Shown here piece after piece: positions 1-8,159 of a stretch of 64,000 nt of DNA (positions are counted from its first letter, which is position 1; each line of letters opens with the position of its first letter). Source of the stretch: JBBSBL01 sp038251325 (GTDB lineage: Bacteria; Actinomycetota; Thermoleophilia; Solirubrobacterales; Solirubrobacteraceae). The notes under the pieces are model-generated. The model had not been told where the DNA came from. It worked only from the letters and a program-made list of their open reading frames with translations, and ran no database searches. Made by a program: the position numbers and the translations under genes. The stretch lies in the NCBI GenBank assembly GCA_038251325.1, contig JBBSBL010000009.1, forward strand, positions 1 to 64,000, read 5' to 3'.

Positions 1-94
1 CCACGTCGATGCGGGCGGCCAGCCGCGCTCGGCCCTCCGGCCCGAGCCACGCCTCGCCGCCGCCGCGAACGGGTGCCCGCGTGCCGGCCGACAC
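1..94 (-). CDS. Start of an unidentified gene downstream of ilvN (partial)
   Basis: A GTG at 94..92 on the minus strand opens a frame that stays open to the window edge (31 codons) and uses G/C-ending codons as the neighbours do. It lies 11 bases after the ilvN stop. An AGGGG sequence stands about 9 bases before the GTG and could serve as ribosome binding site. The position suggests the third gene of the ilvB-ilvN operon, a place often held by ilvC or a leucine or serine pathway gene, but the visible N-terminus does not resemble the start of IlvC, so no product is named. Confidence 0.4.
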   Translation of the reverse strand, partial: MSAGTRAPVRGGGEAWLGPEGRARLAARIDV

Positions 95-105
95 GGCCCG
101 CGCCC

Positions 106-663
106 CTAGGTCTCGGCGCGGCCGCGCGAGATCGCGATCTCGCCGGTGCGCGCCATCTCGACGAGCCCGAACGGCCGCACCATTCGCTCGAAGGCCTCGA
201 TCTTGTCGTGGGTCCCCGTGACCTCGACGACGATCGAGCGCTTGCCGACGTCGACGACCTTGCCCCGGAAGATCTCGCAGATCTGCATGATCTCCGCGCG
301 CTGGCCCGCGTCGGCGGCGACCTTGAACATCGCCAGCTCCCGGGCCACCGTCTCCGCCGGCTCGAGGTCGCGGATCTTGAGCACGTTGACGAGCTTGTGG
401 AGCTGCTTGGTCACCTGGTCGATCGGGTGCAGCGCGCCGTCGACGGTCAGCGTCATGCGCGAGTAGGCGTCATCGTCGGTCGGCCCGACGGCGAGCGTGT
501 CGATGTTGAAGCCGCGCCGCGCGAAGAGCCCCGCGATCCGGGTGAGGACGCCCGGCTTGTTCTCGACCAGGATCGAGAGGATGTGCTTGCGCCCCGTGCG
601 CCCGCTGCCCGCCGCCTCGAGCTCCTCGAGGCTCAGCAGCTCGCTGGTTCCCGGCTCGCCCAT
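106..663 (-). CDS. ilvN: Acetolactate synthase small (regulatory) subunit
   Basis: Regulatory subunit of acetohydroxyacid synthase, the first common enzyme of valine, leucine and isoleucine synthesis; it binds the end product and activates the catalytic subunit. The 185-residue product has a short extension, then an N-terminal ACT domain beginning at the typical HILSILVENKPGVLTRIAGL (residues about 27-46) with FNIDTLAVGPT following. The rest is the ALS_ss C-terminal domain (IMQICEIFRGKVVDVG). Length matches the long IlvN class. It starts 4 bases after the ilvB stop, so the two subunits should be translationally coupled. Valine feedback control is a family inference. Confidence 0.96.
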   Translation of the reverse strand: MGEPGTSELLSLEELEAAGSGRTGRKHILSILVENKPGVLTRIAGLFARRGFNIDTLAVGPTDDDAYSRMTLTVDGALHPIDQVTKQLHKLVNVLKIRDLEPAETVARELAMFKVAADAGQRAEIMQICEIFRGKVVDVGKRSIVVEVTGTHDKIEAFERMVRPFGLVEMARTGEIAISRGRAET

Positions 664-667
664 CGCC

Positions 668-2344
668 TCAGCCCACCTTGTCCCGCGCGGCGCTGCCGGC
701 CGGGATCATCGGGTAGGTGTTCTCCTCGCGCGTGACGCGGACGTCGACGACCACCGGCCCGTCTGTGGCCAGCGCCGCCTTCATGTCATCGACGAGGGTG
801 CGCTTGTCGTCGAACCGCAGCCCGGTCGCGCCGTAGGCCTCCGCGAGCTTCACGAAGTCCGGGTATCGACCCATCTCGACGTGGCTGTAGCGGCGGTCCC
901 AGAAGAGCTCCTGCCACTGGCGGACCATGCCGAGGTAGCCGTTGTTCATCACGAAGACCTTGATCGGGATCCCGTTCTCCGCACACGTGGCCAGCTCCTG
1001 GGCGTTCATCTGCACCGAGCCGTCGCCGGCGATACAGACGACCGTGGCCTCCGGGCACCCGACCTGCGCGCCCATCGCGGCGGGCAGGCCGAAGCCCATC
1101 GTCCCCAGGCCGCCGGAGTTGATCCACCGCCGCGGGCGGTCGAAGTGGAAGTACTGCGCCGTCCACATCTGGTGCTGGCCGACGTCGCTGGTGACGATCG
1201 CGTCGCCGCCCGTCGCCTCGTACAGCGCCTGGACCATGTACTGCGGCTTGATCTCGGCGTCGGCGCTGTCCTCGTAGCCGAGCGGGTGCTGGCGGCGCCA
1301 CGCCTCGATGCGGTCCCACCACGGGGCCAGCCGGCTCGCGTCGGGCGCCGCGGCTCGGTACTCGTCGCTCAGCCGGGCGAGGATGCGCTTCGCGTCCCCG
1401 ACGATCGGGATGTGGGCCGGCACGTTCTTCGAGATCTCCGCCGGGTCGACATCGATGTGGATGAACTTCGCCCGCGGCGCGAACTCGGAGAGTTTGCCGG
1501 TGATGCGGTCGTCGAAGCGCGCGCCGATCGCGACGATGAGGTCGGCCTCGTCCATCGCGTAGTTGGCCGCGCGGGTGCCGTGCATCCCGAGCATCCCGAG
1601 CCACTGGTCGTCGGGCGCCGGGAAGGCGCCGAGGCCCATCAGGGTGCAGGTGACCGGCAGCCGGTCGACGCGGGCGAGCGCGGTGAGCTCCGCGGAGGCG
1701 TCGGCGTTGACCACCCCGCCCCCGGCGTAGAGCACCGGGCGCCGCGCGTTGGCCAGCGCCTTGGCCGCGAGGCGGATCTGCTTCTGGTTGCCGTCGGTCG
1801 TCGGCTGGTAGCCCGGCAGCCGCACGTCGGTCACCGGCTCGTAGGGGATGTCGGCCCGCGAGAGGTCCATCGGAATGTCGACGATGACCGGGCCGGGGCG
1901 GCCCGTGCGGGCGAGGTGGAAGGCCTCGTGGACCGTGCGGGGGAGCTCCAGCGGGTGCTGGATCATGAAGCTGTGCTTCACGATCGGCATCGTGATCCCG
2001 ATCGTGTCCGCCTCCTGGAAACCGTCGGTGCCGAGCAGCTCGGTGCGCACCTGCCCGGTGATGAAGACGACGGGGACGGAGTCCATCATCGCGTCGCATA
2101 TCGGCGTGACGAGGTTCGTCGCGCCCGGGCCGCTCGTGCCGAGCGAGACGCCGACGCGGCCGGTCGCCTTGGCGTAGCCCTCGGCGGCGTGGCCGCCGCC
2201 CGCCTCGTGGCGCACGAGGATGTGGCGGATGCCGGCGTCCACGAACGCGTCGTAGGTGGGGAGGTTCGCGCCGCCGGGCAGGCCGAAGACGACGTCGACG
2301 CCTTCGGCCTTCAGGCACTCCATCAGGGCGTCCACGGCTCGCAT
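668..2344 (-). CDS. ilvB: Acetolactate synthase large (catalytic) subunit
   Basis: ThDP-dependent enzyme condensing two pyruvates, or pyruvate and 2-oxobutyrate, for branched-chain amino acid synthesis. The 558 residues show the N-terminal ThDP-binding PYR domain (GLPGGANLPTYDAF, catalytic Glu in RHEAGGGHAAEGYA), a central FAD-type domain, and the C-terminal PP domain with GDGSVQMN for Mg-ThDP. I start at ATG 2344 (MRAVDALM), preceded by GAGGAG; an in-frame ATG at 2593 would add 83 arginine-rich residues crossing the neighbouring gene. ilvN follows 4 bases downstream. The roughly 125-base upstream gap makes this the head of the operon. Confidence 0.96.
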   Translation of the reverse strand: MRAVDALMECLKAEGVDVVFGLPGGANLPTYDAFVDAGIRHILVRHEAGGGHAAEGYAKATGRVGVSLGTSGPGATNLVTPICDAMMDSVPVVFITGQVRTELLGTDGFQEADTIGITMPIVKHSFMIQHPLELPRTVHEAFHLARTGRPGPVIVDIPMDLSRADIPYEPVTDVRLPGYQPTTDGNQKQIRLAAKALANARRPVLYAGGGVVNADASAELTALARVDRLPVTCTLMGLGAFPAPDDQWLGMLGMHGTRAANYAMDEADLIVAIGARFDDRITGKLSEFAPRAKFIHIDVDPAEISKNVPAHIPIVGDAKRILARLSDEYRAAAPDASRLAPWWDRIEAWRRQHPLGYEDSADAEIKPQYMVQALYEATGGDAIVTSDVGQHQMWTAQYFHFDRPRRWINSGGLGTMGFGLPAAMGAQVGCPEATVVCIAGDGSVQMNAQELATCAENGIPIKVFVMNNGYLGMVRQWQELFWDRRYSHVEMGRYPDFVKLAEAYGATGLRFDDKRTLVDDMKAALATDGPVVVDVRVTREENTYPMIPAGSAARDKVG

Positions 2345-2430
2345 CGGCGGGTTCAGGCTCCTCGTCGCGTTCTCGGGTCGGAAAAAGGGGTACGAAACCG
2401 GCGCGCGGCGGGGCCACGCGCCGAATTCCG

Positions 2431-2436
2431 AGTGTA
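2431..2436 (-). promoter_or_regulatory. Possible minus-10 element of the ilvB operon
   Basis: On the minus strand this reads TACACT, the same TANNNT form found before many genes in this window. Here it is about 87 bases before the ilvB start rather than 6-10, so the transcript would have a leader of roughly 75-80 bases. I see no convincing minus-35 hexamer and no T-box or attenuator hairpin. Confidence 0.3.
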
Positions 2437-2469
2437 CCAGCGGGTTTTCGACGTCCGGCCGGGTGATTC

Positions 2470-2769
2470 CTACGCGCTCGCGCGGCGCGCGGCGGACTCC
2501 GACTCGAGCACCGCGTCGGGGAACTCGAGGTCGGTCCCGCAGCGGGTGCAGACCGCGTCGTGGAGCTTCAGCACCTTCCCGCAGGTCGGGCACGCCCGCC
2601 GCGGCTCCTCGGTGTCCCAGCGGTAGAGCAGCGCCGCCAGCAGCCCGGCGAACGGCACGAAGAACGACACCGCGAACCAGATCCAGAACGAGCTGCCCTT
2701 GATCCGCCCGACGATCCCCCCGGCCAGGCCGAAGCAGAGGAGGAGGAAGACGAAGCCCGCACCCTCCAT
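2470..2769 (-). CDS. Small membrane protein with C-terminal zinc ribbon
   Basis: The 99-residue product has two hydrophobic segments (residues about 5-22 and 27-48), then a zinc-ribbon-like motif CPTCG...CTRCG at residues about 60-77, where four cysteines could bind one zinc. The acidic and arginine-rich tail follows. It begins 7 bases after the stop of the upstream small membrane gene, so the pair are probably co-transcribed. Function is not recognised; proteins of this layout (membrane anchor plus cytoplasmic zinc ribbon) are common and uncharacterised. The start is ATG 2769. Confidence 0.75.
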   Translation of the reverse strand: MEGAGFVFLLLCFGLAGGIVGRIKGSSFWIWFAVSFFVPFAGLLAALLYRWDTEEPRRACPTCGKVLKLHDAVCTRCGTDLEFPDAVLESESAARRASA

Positions 2770-2776
2770 GCGAGCG

Positions 2777-2965
2777 CTAGATCGTTCGCCAGGCCCAGAC
2801 GATCGCGCCGAACAGGGCGACGATGACCACCACCCAGAGGATCGAGCTGATCGAGGCGATGATCAGCTTGAGCAGCAGCCAGGCGGCGAGGACGAGCACG
2901 AGCAGCGCGACGATGCGCCGGCCGACCGAGGGCTTCGGCTTCGTTTCGGGAGAGGAGGAGGCCAT
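2777..2965 (-). CDS. 62-residue membrane protein
   Basis: A short product with a basic N-terminus (residues 1-17) and two adjacent hydrophobic stretches (about 18-33 and 36-58), predicting an integral membrane protein with a tiny periplasmic turn. No family is recognised. A TACCCT hexamer lies 6 bases before ATG 2965 on the minus strand, consistent with a leaderless transcript that would also cover the downstream zinc-ribbon gene. Confidence 0.65.
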   Translation of the reverse strand: MASSSPETKPKPSVGRRIVALLVLVLAAWLLLKLIIASISSILWVVVIVALFGAIVWAWRTI

Positions 2966-3007
2966 GCGGAGAGGGTAGCCGTCCGGCCCGCGGACTTCCG
3001 CGCCGGC

Positions 3008-3529
3008 TCAGCCGCGCGCCAGCTCAGCGGCCCGGGCCAGCGCCGAGCGCTGGCGGGGATCCAGGCGCCGGCGCACCCGCCACCCGGCACCGGCGAAGGC
3101 GAGGTTGGCGACCGTCGCGAAGCCCGACTCGTCCTCGCGCAGGGCGAGGAGCAGGTGCGCGGTGCGGTCGGCCGAGGGCAGGTCGTGGCCCTGGGGCTTG
3201 ACGCACAGGCAGTGGACGACGCGGGCGCCGGGGCGGACGAGCAGCGCGCCCGCCTCCCCCACGAGCCAGGTCCCGAAAGCGCCGCGCTCGAGCACCAGCC
3301 CCGTGGTCCGGTGCAGCTCGCGGGCGTCGTGGCCGACGAGGTCGCCGAGCAGCCCGAGCGCGGTGCGCTCCGCACCGGCGCCGCCCCGGGGTCGCGGGCG
3401 CACGACGTTGGCCCCGCGCTGCGCGTAGAGCTCGGGGATGACCCAGGCGTGGGCCAGCGCCACCAGCGCGACCGGGAAGGCCAGCGGCTCGAGCGCCATC
3501 AGCAGCACGGCGACGAGGACGAAGGGCAC
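3008..3529 (-). CDS. Conserved-looking hypothetical protein with N-terminal membrane hairpin; true start uncertain
   Basis: From GTG 3529 the product is 173 residues: two hydrophobic helices (about residues 1-30) and a soluble domain rich in Arg and Leu with a single CLCVKPQGHD segment. No function is recognised. The frame stays open and coding-like upstream to about 3680 (it would read EVRLPLAAPG...ASVHWRPRTD), yet contains no ATG, GTG or TTG there. The protein may start at an unusual codon (CTG 3619 or ATA 3685), or the 5' end may be damaged. It follows the 3682..3906 gene closely. Confidence 0.6.
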   Translation of the reverse strand: MPFVLVAVLLMALEPLAFPVALVALAHAWVIPELYAQRGANVVRPRPRGGAGAERTALGLLGDLVGHDARELHRTTGLVLERGAFGTWLVGEAGALLVRPGARVVHCLCVKPQGHDLPSADRTAHLLLALREDESGFATVANLAFAGAGWRVRRRLDPRQRSALARAAELARG

Positions 3530-3681
3530 GGTGTGCGCGACCGTGACGAGGCGCCAGAGCGCGGCCTGGCGCCGCAGGCGGCGCTCGTCGGTCCGCGGGC
3601 GCCAGTGGACGCTCGCCAGCTCCGGGAGCGCGCCGGCGCCCGGCGCGGCGAGCGGGAGGCGGACCTCGGCGGGCGGCGTGG

Positions 3682-3906
3682 CTATCCCCCGGCGATCGGG
3701 CGGCGGAGGATCACGAGGTCCTCGTCGAGCGGCAGCTCGCGGACGAGCTCAGCGTGCCCCGCGCCGCGGCTCACCACCGCGTAGGAACCCTCCTCCAGGG
3801 CGTGGCGGAAGGCCGCGAGCGCCACGGCGACCGCGTCCGGATCCTCTTGTGTCCACTCGGCCAGCGTCGTGTGGCCGGTGCGGTCCATGCGGATGAGCCG
3901 GGACAT
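3682..3906 (-). CDS. Small hypothetical protein (74 aa)
   Basis: A compact soluble protein of 74 residues starting MSRLIRMDRTGHTTLAEW. GGGAGG stands 6 bases before ATG 3906, an ordinary strong ribosome binding site. There are no cysteines, membrane segments or recognised motifs. The alternating strand/helix pattern and short length suggest a single small alpha/beta fold. The downstream membrane-hairpin gene begins near or inside its end, so the two may be an operon. Confidence 0.6.
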   Translation of the reverse strand: MSRLIRMDRTGHTTLAEWTQEDPDAVAVALAAFRHALEEGSYAVVSRGAGHAELVRELPLDEDLVILRRPIAGG

Positions 3907-3997
3907 GGCTGCCTCCCTGCGGTCGCGCTCGCCTACGGGCCCATGGTACGCCCGGCGGCGAGCGCCGCGGAGCGTCCGCGCGCCGCGTCCCGGACGC

Positions 3998-5428
3998 TCA
4001 GCCGGCGAGCTGCTCGCGCACGATCCGCTGGACCTCGCCGCCGTCGGCGCGCCCCTTCGTCTCGCGCATGACCTGGCCGACGATCGGCCCCAGCGCCTTG
4101 AGGTTGCCGGCTCGGACCTTCTCCGCCGCGTCGGGGTGGGCGGCGAGGGCGGCGGCCACGATCTCCCCCAGGCCCTCGTCGTCGCCCAGGGCGCCCAGGC
4201 CCTCGGCGGCGACGATCGCCTGCGGGTCCCCGCCGTCGGCGACGAGGCGGTCCAGGACCGTCCGCGCCCCCGCGCCGGTCACCGTCCCGGCGTCGAGCAG
4301 CCCGACGAGCGCTGCGAGCGCCTGCGGGGTCACCTTCGCCGCGCCCGGATCGTCATCGCCGATGCGCGCAACGAGCTCGTTGCCCGTCCAGTTCGCCACC
4401 ACCCGCGGCGCCACGCCCGCCGGCGCGGCGGCGACAGCCGCCTCGAAGTAGTCGCCGAGCTCCGCCCGGTGGGCGTGCTGGCGCGCGAGGTCGGCGGGCA
4501 GGCCCAGCTCCGCCTCGTAGCGCGCGGCGCGCGCAGCGGGCAGCTCGGGCAACTCGGCGCGGGCCGCCTCGACCATCTCGGGCGTGACGGCGAGCGGGAC
4601 GAGGTCGGGCTCGGGGAAGTAGCGGTAGTCGTGCGCCTCCTCCTTGGAGCGCAGCGAGGTCAGGGTCCCGCCGGAGGGATCGAAGTGGAGGGTCTCCTGC
4701 TCGACCGCCTCCCCCGCCGCCAACAGGGCCGCCTGGCGCGCGATCTCGGCGTGGACCCCCCGCTCCACGAAGCGGAAGGAGTTCATGTTCTTGAGCTCGG
4801 TCTTGGTGCCGAGCTCCTCGCGGCCCGCCGGGCGCAGGGAGACGTTGGCGTCGCAGCGCAGCGAGCCCTCCTCCATGTTCACGTCGCTCACCCCCAGCTG
4901 GCGCAGGGTGGTGCGCAGCAGCCCGAGCCACTCGCGCGCCGACTCGGGGCTGTGGAGGTCGGGCTCGGTCACGATCTCCACCAGCGGCGTGCCGCCGCGG
5001 TTGAAGTCCACCACGCTGGCGGCGGAGCCGTGGATGCGCCCGCTCTCACCGACGTGGATGAGCTTCGCCGCGTCCTCCTCGAGGTGAACGCGGTGGATCC
5101 GCACCTCGCCGAGGGACCCGCCGCGGGAGAGGGGCTCGTCGTACTGGCTGATCTGGTAGCCCTTCGGCAGGTCCGGGTAGAAGTAGTTCTTGCGGTGGAA
5201 GGTCGAGCTCGGCGCGATCTCGCCGCCCAGCGCCAGGCCGATCAGCACGCCGAAGTGCACCGCGCGCGCGTTGGCCACCGGCAGCGCGCCGGGCAGGCCG
5301 AGGCAGACCGGGCAGGTGTGGGTGTTCGGCGGGTCGCCGAAGGACAGCGCGCAGCCGCAGAACATCTTCGTGCGCGTCGCGAGCTGCACGTGGATCTCCA
5401 ACCCGATGACCGGCTCGAGCTCGCTCAT
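3998..5428 (-). CDS. gatB: Asp-tRNA(Asn)/Glu-tRNA(Gln) amidotransferase subunit B
   Basis: GatB binds misacylated Glu-tRNA(Gln) or Asp-tRNA(Asn), activates the carboxylate with ATP and lets ammonia from GatA convert it to the amide. The 476-residue product starts MSELEPVIGLEIHVQLATRT, contains the zinc-binding cysteines (FCGCALSF and HTCPVCLG), the catalytic cradle region (YFYPDLPKGYQISQYDEP) and the C-terminal helical/YqeY-like tail that contacts tRNA. ATG 5428 overlaps the gatA stop by 4 bases. With gatC and gatA upstream the order is gatC-gatA-gatB. Confidence 0.97.
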   Translation of the reverse strand: MSELEPVIGLEIHVQLATRTKMFCGCALSFGDPPNTHTCPVCLGLPGALPVANARAVHFGVLIGLALGGEIAPSSTFHRKNYFYPDLPKGYQISQYDEPLSRGGSLGEVRIHRVHLEEDAAKLIHVGESGRIHGSAASVVDFNRGGTPLVEIVTEPDLHSPESAREWLGLLRTTLRQLGVSDVNMEEGSLRCDANVSLRPAGREELGTKTELKNMNSFRFVERGVHAEIARQAALLAAGEAVEQETLHFDPSGGTLTSLRSKEEAHDYRYFPEPDLVPLAVTPEMVEAARAELPELPAARAARYEAELGLPADLARQHAHRAELGDYFEAAVAAAPAGVAPRVVANWTGNELVARIGDDDPGAAKVTPQALAALVGLLDAGTVTGAGARTVLDRLVADGGDPQAIVAAEGLGALGDDEGLGEIVAAALAAHPDAAEKVRAGNLKALGPIVGQVMRETKGRADGGEVQRIVREQLAG

Positions 5429-6843
5429 GCCCGCGCCGCGCTTCCGTCGAAGCCGATCGCGCCCTCCAGCGCGAAGGCGGCCTGGAGGATCTTGTTCTCG
5501 CTGAACGCCGGCCCGGCGATCTGGAACCCGGTCGGCAGCCCGTCGGCGAGCCCGTTGGGGATCGAGATCGCGGGGATGCCGGCGAGCGGCATCGGCACCG
5601 TGCAGTAGTCGCTCAGGTACATGGCGAGCGGGTCGTCGGTGCGCTCCCCCAGGGGGAAGGCGACGGTCGGGCTCGTCGGGGTGACGACGAAGTCGAAGCG
5701 CTCGAACGCGGCGCGGAAGTCCTCGGTGATCTTGGTGCGTACGCGGAGCGCCCGCCCGTAGTAGGCGTCGTAGTAGCCGGACGAGAGCGCGTAGGTCCCG
5801 AGCATGATCCGGCGCTTGACCTCGGGCCCGAAACCCGCGGCCCGGGTCCGCGTGTACATCGAGACGAGGTCGCCGTCCCCCTCCACCCGCAGGCCGTAGC
5901 GCACCCCGTCGAAGCGCGCGAGGTTGGCGGAGGCCTCGGCCGGGGCGATCAGGTAGTAGGCGGAGAGCGCGTGCGGGGCGTGTGGGAGGCGGCAGGGCTC
6001 GACGGTCGCGCCGAGCTCGCGCGCGAGGGCGAGCGTCGCGTCGAACGCCGTCCGCACCCCGTCCTCGATCCCGTCGGCGCTGAGCTCCTCGGGCACGCCG
6101 AGGCGGACCCCGCGCAGGTCGCCCTCCGCCGGCCGGGCGATCGGCTCGGGGAAGGGCACCGAGGTGGCGTCGCGGCGGTCGTGGCCGACCATGTGGCCCA
6201 ACAGCAGCGCCGCGTCGGTCACGTCGCGGGTGAGCGGGCCCGCCTGGTCGAGCGAGGAGGCGAAGGCGATCATCCCCGAGCGGGAGACCGCGCCGTAGGT
6301 CGGCTTGAGGCCGACGATCCCGCACAGCGCCGCGGGCTGGCGGATCGAGCCGCCGGTGTCGGTCCCGATCGCCCACGGCGCGAGCCCGGCCGCCACGGCC
6401 GCCGCGCTGCCGCCGCTCGAGCCGCCCGGCACCCGGGTGCGGTCCCACGGGTTGCGCACCGGGCCGAAGCCGGAGTTCTCGTTCGAGGACCCCATGGCGA
6501 ACTCGTCCTGGTTCGTCTTGCCGAGCAGGGGCGCGCCGGCGTCCTGCAGGCGCTCCACGACGGTGGCGGTGTAGGGCGGGCGGTAGCCCTCGAGGATCCG
6601 CGAGCCCGCCTGACTGGGGACGCCGCGCACGCAGAAGAGGTCCTTCGCGGCGAGCGGCACGCCGGCCAGCGGGGCATCCGGACCGGGCGGCTCCCCCGGG
6701 CCGTCGGCGAGCCACAGGAACGCCCCAAGGTCCTCCGCCGCCGCACGCTCGCGGTAGGTGGCGAAGAGCTCGGCGGCATCGAGGGCTCCCGCCCGCACGG
6801 CCTCCGCCGCGGCGGCGGCGCTCAGCGCGAGCACGTCGCTCAT
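5425..6843 (-). CDS. gatA: Asp-tRNA(Asn)/Glu-tRNA(Gln) amidotransferase subunit A
   Basis: Amidase-signature subunit that hydrolyses glutamine and passes ammonia to GatB. The Ser-cisSer-Lys triad is intact: Lys67 in AAKDLF, Ser142 in GGSSGGSA and Ser166 in TDTGGSIR. The 472-residue length is normal. ATG 6843 overlaps the gatC stop by 4 bases and its own stop overlaps the gatB start by 4 bases, so the three subunits are coupled. Confidence 0.97.
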   Translation of the reverse strand: MSDVLALSAAAAAEAVRAGALDAAELFATYRERAAAEDLGAFLWLADGPGEPPGPDAPLAGVPLAAKDLFCVRGVPSQAGSRILEGYRPPYTATVVERLQDAGAPLLGKTNQDEFAMGSSNENSGFGPVRNPWDRTRVPGGSSGGSAAAVAAGLAPWAIGTDTGGSIRQPAALCGIVGLKPTYGAVSRSGMIAFASSLDQAGPLTRDVTDAALLLGHMVGHDRRDATSVPFPEPIARPAEGDLRGVRLGVPEELSADGIEDGVRTAFDATLALARELGATVEPCRLPHAPHALSAYYLIAPAEASANLARFDGVRYGLRVEGDGDLVSMYTRTRAAGFGPEVKRRIMLGTYALSSGYYDAYYGRALRVRTKITEDFRAAFERFDFVVTPTSPTVAFPLGERTDDPLAMYLSDYCTVPMPLAGIPAISIPNGLADGLPTGFQIAGPAFSENKILQAAFALEGAIGFDGSAARA

Positions 6844-7124
6844 GCGCCGGGGCTCGGCACCCGGAAGCCACCGTCGTAGGGGTCGGGCGCCGCGGCCAGC
6901 GCCTCCTGCACCGGCAGCGAGGGCTCGGGCTCGTCGGCGCGCAGCGGCGTCGTGACCTCGACCACGTGCGAGGTGGGCGGTACCGCGTCGAGGTCGAGCT
7001 CGCCGATCCGGGCGATGTGGTCGAGGATCGTGCTGAGCTCGCGCGAGGCCCGCTCGACCTCGTCGTCGGTGAGCTCCAGGCGGGCGAGCCGGGCGACGTG
7101 GAGCACCTGGGCGCGGTCGATCAC
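6840..7124 (-). CDS. gatC: Asp-tRNA(Asn)/Glu-tRNA(Gln) amidotransferase subunit C
   Basis: Small subunit that wraps around the GatA-GatB interface and stabilises GatA. The 94-residue product has the family pattern VLHVARLARLELTDDE at the N-terminus and the conserved belt ending in the LRADEP region. It starts at GTG 7124. On the minus strand TACACT ends 7 bases before that GTG, which places a minus-10 element for a leaderless gatCAB transcript. Confidence 0.96.
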   Translation of the reverse strand: MIDRAQVLHVARLARLELTDDEVERASRELSTILDHIARIGELDLDAVPPTSHVVEVTTPLRADEPEPSLPVQEALAAAPDPYDGGFRVPSPGA

Positions 7125-7149
7125 GGCGCGGAGTGTAGGCGCAGCGGGC

Positions 7150-7587
7150 TCAGCCGCCGCCTGCGGCGTTGGCGGCGACGACGACGAGGATCACGGCCCA
7201 GATCGCGATGGCGGCGGCGCCGGCCAGGATCCCGAGGTCGGCCAGGCGCGCGCCGCGGGTGCGCCCGTCGCGCGCGATCTCGCTGCGGGCGAGCGAGCCG
7301 AGGACGATCGCGACCAGGGAGCTCACGAACGGCAGCACGACCACGCCGCAGACGGCGAGGACGAGCGCGGCGATCGCCTTCCCGTTGACCGGGAGGGACG
7401 GGTCCTCGCGGCCGGCGGGCCTGGCCGGCGGCGGGGCCGAGATCGGACGCGGCATCCCCGACCGTGGCGACGCGAAGTCGCCGTAGCGCGCCTCCGGGGG
7501 CGCGCCCGGCGTCACACGCCAGTCCGAACCCTCGGCGGGCGGCAGCCAGCGCGGCGGGTCGCCCTCGCCGGCGGGCGGGCTGCTCAC
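7150..7587 (-). CDS. DUF4190-like membrane protein
   Basis: A 145-residue product with a proline-rich cytoplasmic N-terminus (about residues 1-75) and two hydrophobic helices near the C-terminus flanking a short loop with GSLARSEIARDG, typical of DUF4190-type proteins. Biochemical role unknown. GTG 7587 overlaps the upstream gene's stop by 4 bases, so it is the last gene of a folD-led group. Confidence 0.75.
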   Translation of the reverse strand: MSSPPAGEGDPPRWLPPAEGSDWRVTPGAPPEARYGDFASPRSGMPRPISAPPPARPAGREDPSLPVNGKAIAALVLAVCGVVVLPFVSSLVAIVLGSLARSEIARDGRTRGARLADLGILAGAAAIAIWAVILVVVAANAAGGG

Positions 7588-8159
7588 CGGCCGGGCGGCG
7601 GCACCGACCCGGCCGGGCCGCCGGCGCGGCCGGGCGCCGGCGCGGCGTCGGGCAGCGCGTCGACCCGGAGCACCGGGATGGGCGGGCGCTCCTCGTCGCC
7701 CCCCAGGCCGGGCCCCTCGTCGCGCATCGACCACCAGCCGCCGACGAGCACCATGAGCGCGGTGAGCAGGCCGAGCCAGGCGCCGGCCTTCACGGTCACC
7801 TGGTCGTTCCCCGGCGGGTTCACGATGCGGTACAGGACGAGAACGGAGCTCAGCAGCCCGAGCCATGTCACGGTCACGCTCGCCACCGCGGGCAGCGCCG
7901 CGGAGCGCTGGGTGGCCTGCAGCACGAAGAGCGCGAGGCTCGCGAGCGCCGCGGCGAGCAGGAGCCAGCGCAGGATCGTCAGGGCCTCCCAGCCGCTGAG
8001 CCGATCGGTGGCCTGGCCGACGGCCTGGTCGGGGCCCGCGCCGGGCAGGCGGACGCCGACCGTCTGCTCGTACCAGTCGACGAGGAAGAGCGACGCCGCG
8101 AGCGCCAGGCCCGCGACGCCGGCGAAGATCTCGCCCCAGCGCAGCCGCCCGAGCCTCAT
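7584..8159 (-). CDS. Four-helix integral membrane protein
   Basis: The 191-residue product starts MRLGRLRWGEIFAGVAG and has about four transmembrane helices (near residues 8-25, 55-78, 85-105 and 120-142) followed by a proline/glycine-rich tail. No family role is known to me. ATG 8159 overlaps the folD stop by 4 bases and its stop overlaps the DUF4190-like gene, so it is translationally coupled on both sides. Confidence 0.75.
   Translation of the reverse strand: MRLGRLRWGEIFAGVAGLALAASLFLVDWYEQTVGVRLPGAGPDQAVGQATDRLSGWEALTILRWLLLAAALASLALFVLQATQRSAALPAVASVTVTWLGLLSSVLVLYRIVNPPGNDQVTVKAGAWLGLLTALMVLVGGWWSMRDEGPGLGGDEERPPIPVLRVDALPDAAPAPGRAGGPAGSVPPPGR

Noticed and set aside
497..2626. Long open frame on the plus strand opposite ilvB
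   Set aside because: It is antisense to an unmistakable enzyme gene and its product is Arg/Asp/Val/His-rich low-complexity sequence, a normal by-product of high-GC codon use.
3869..5608. 579-codon plus-strand frame opposite gatB
   Set aside because: Antisense shadow of gatB with low-complexity composition and no recognisable domain.
3998..6871. A 957-codon minus-strand frame apparently fusing an unknown protein to GatB
   Set aside because: The first 480 codons overlap gatA in another frame and are Arg/Pro/Ala-rich; the true gatB starts at ATG 5428 with a 4-base overlap to gatA.
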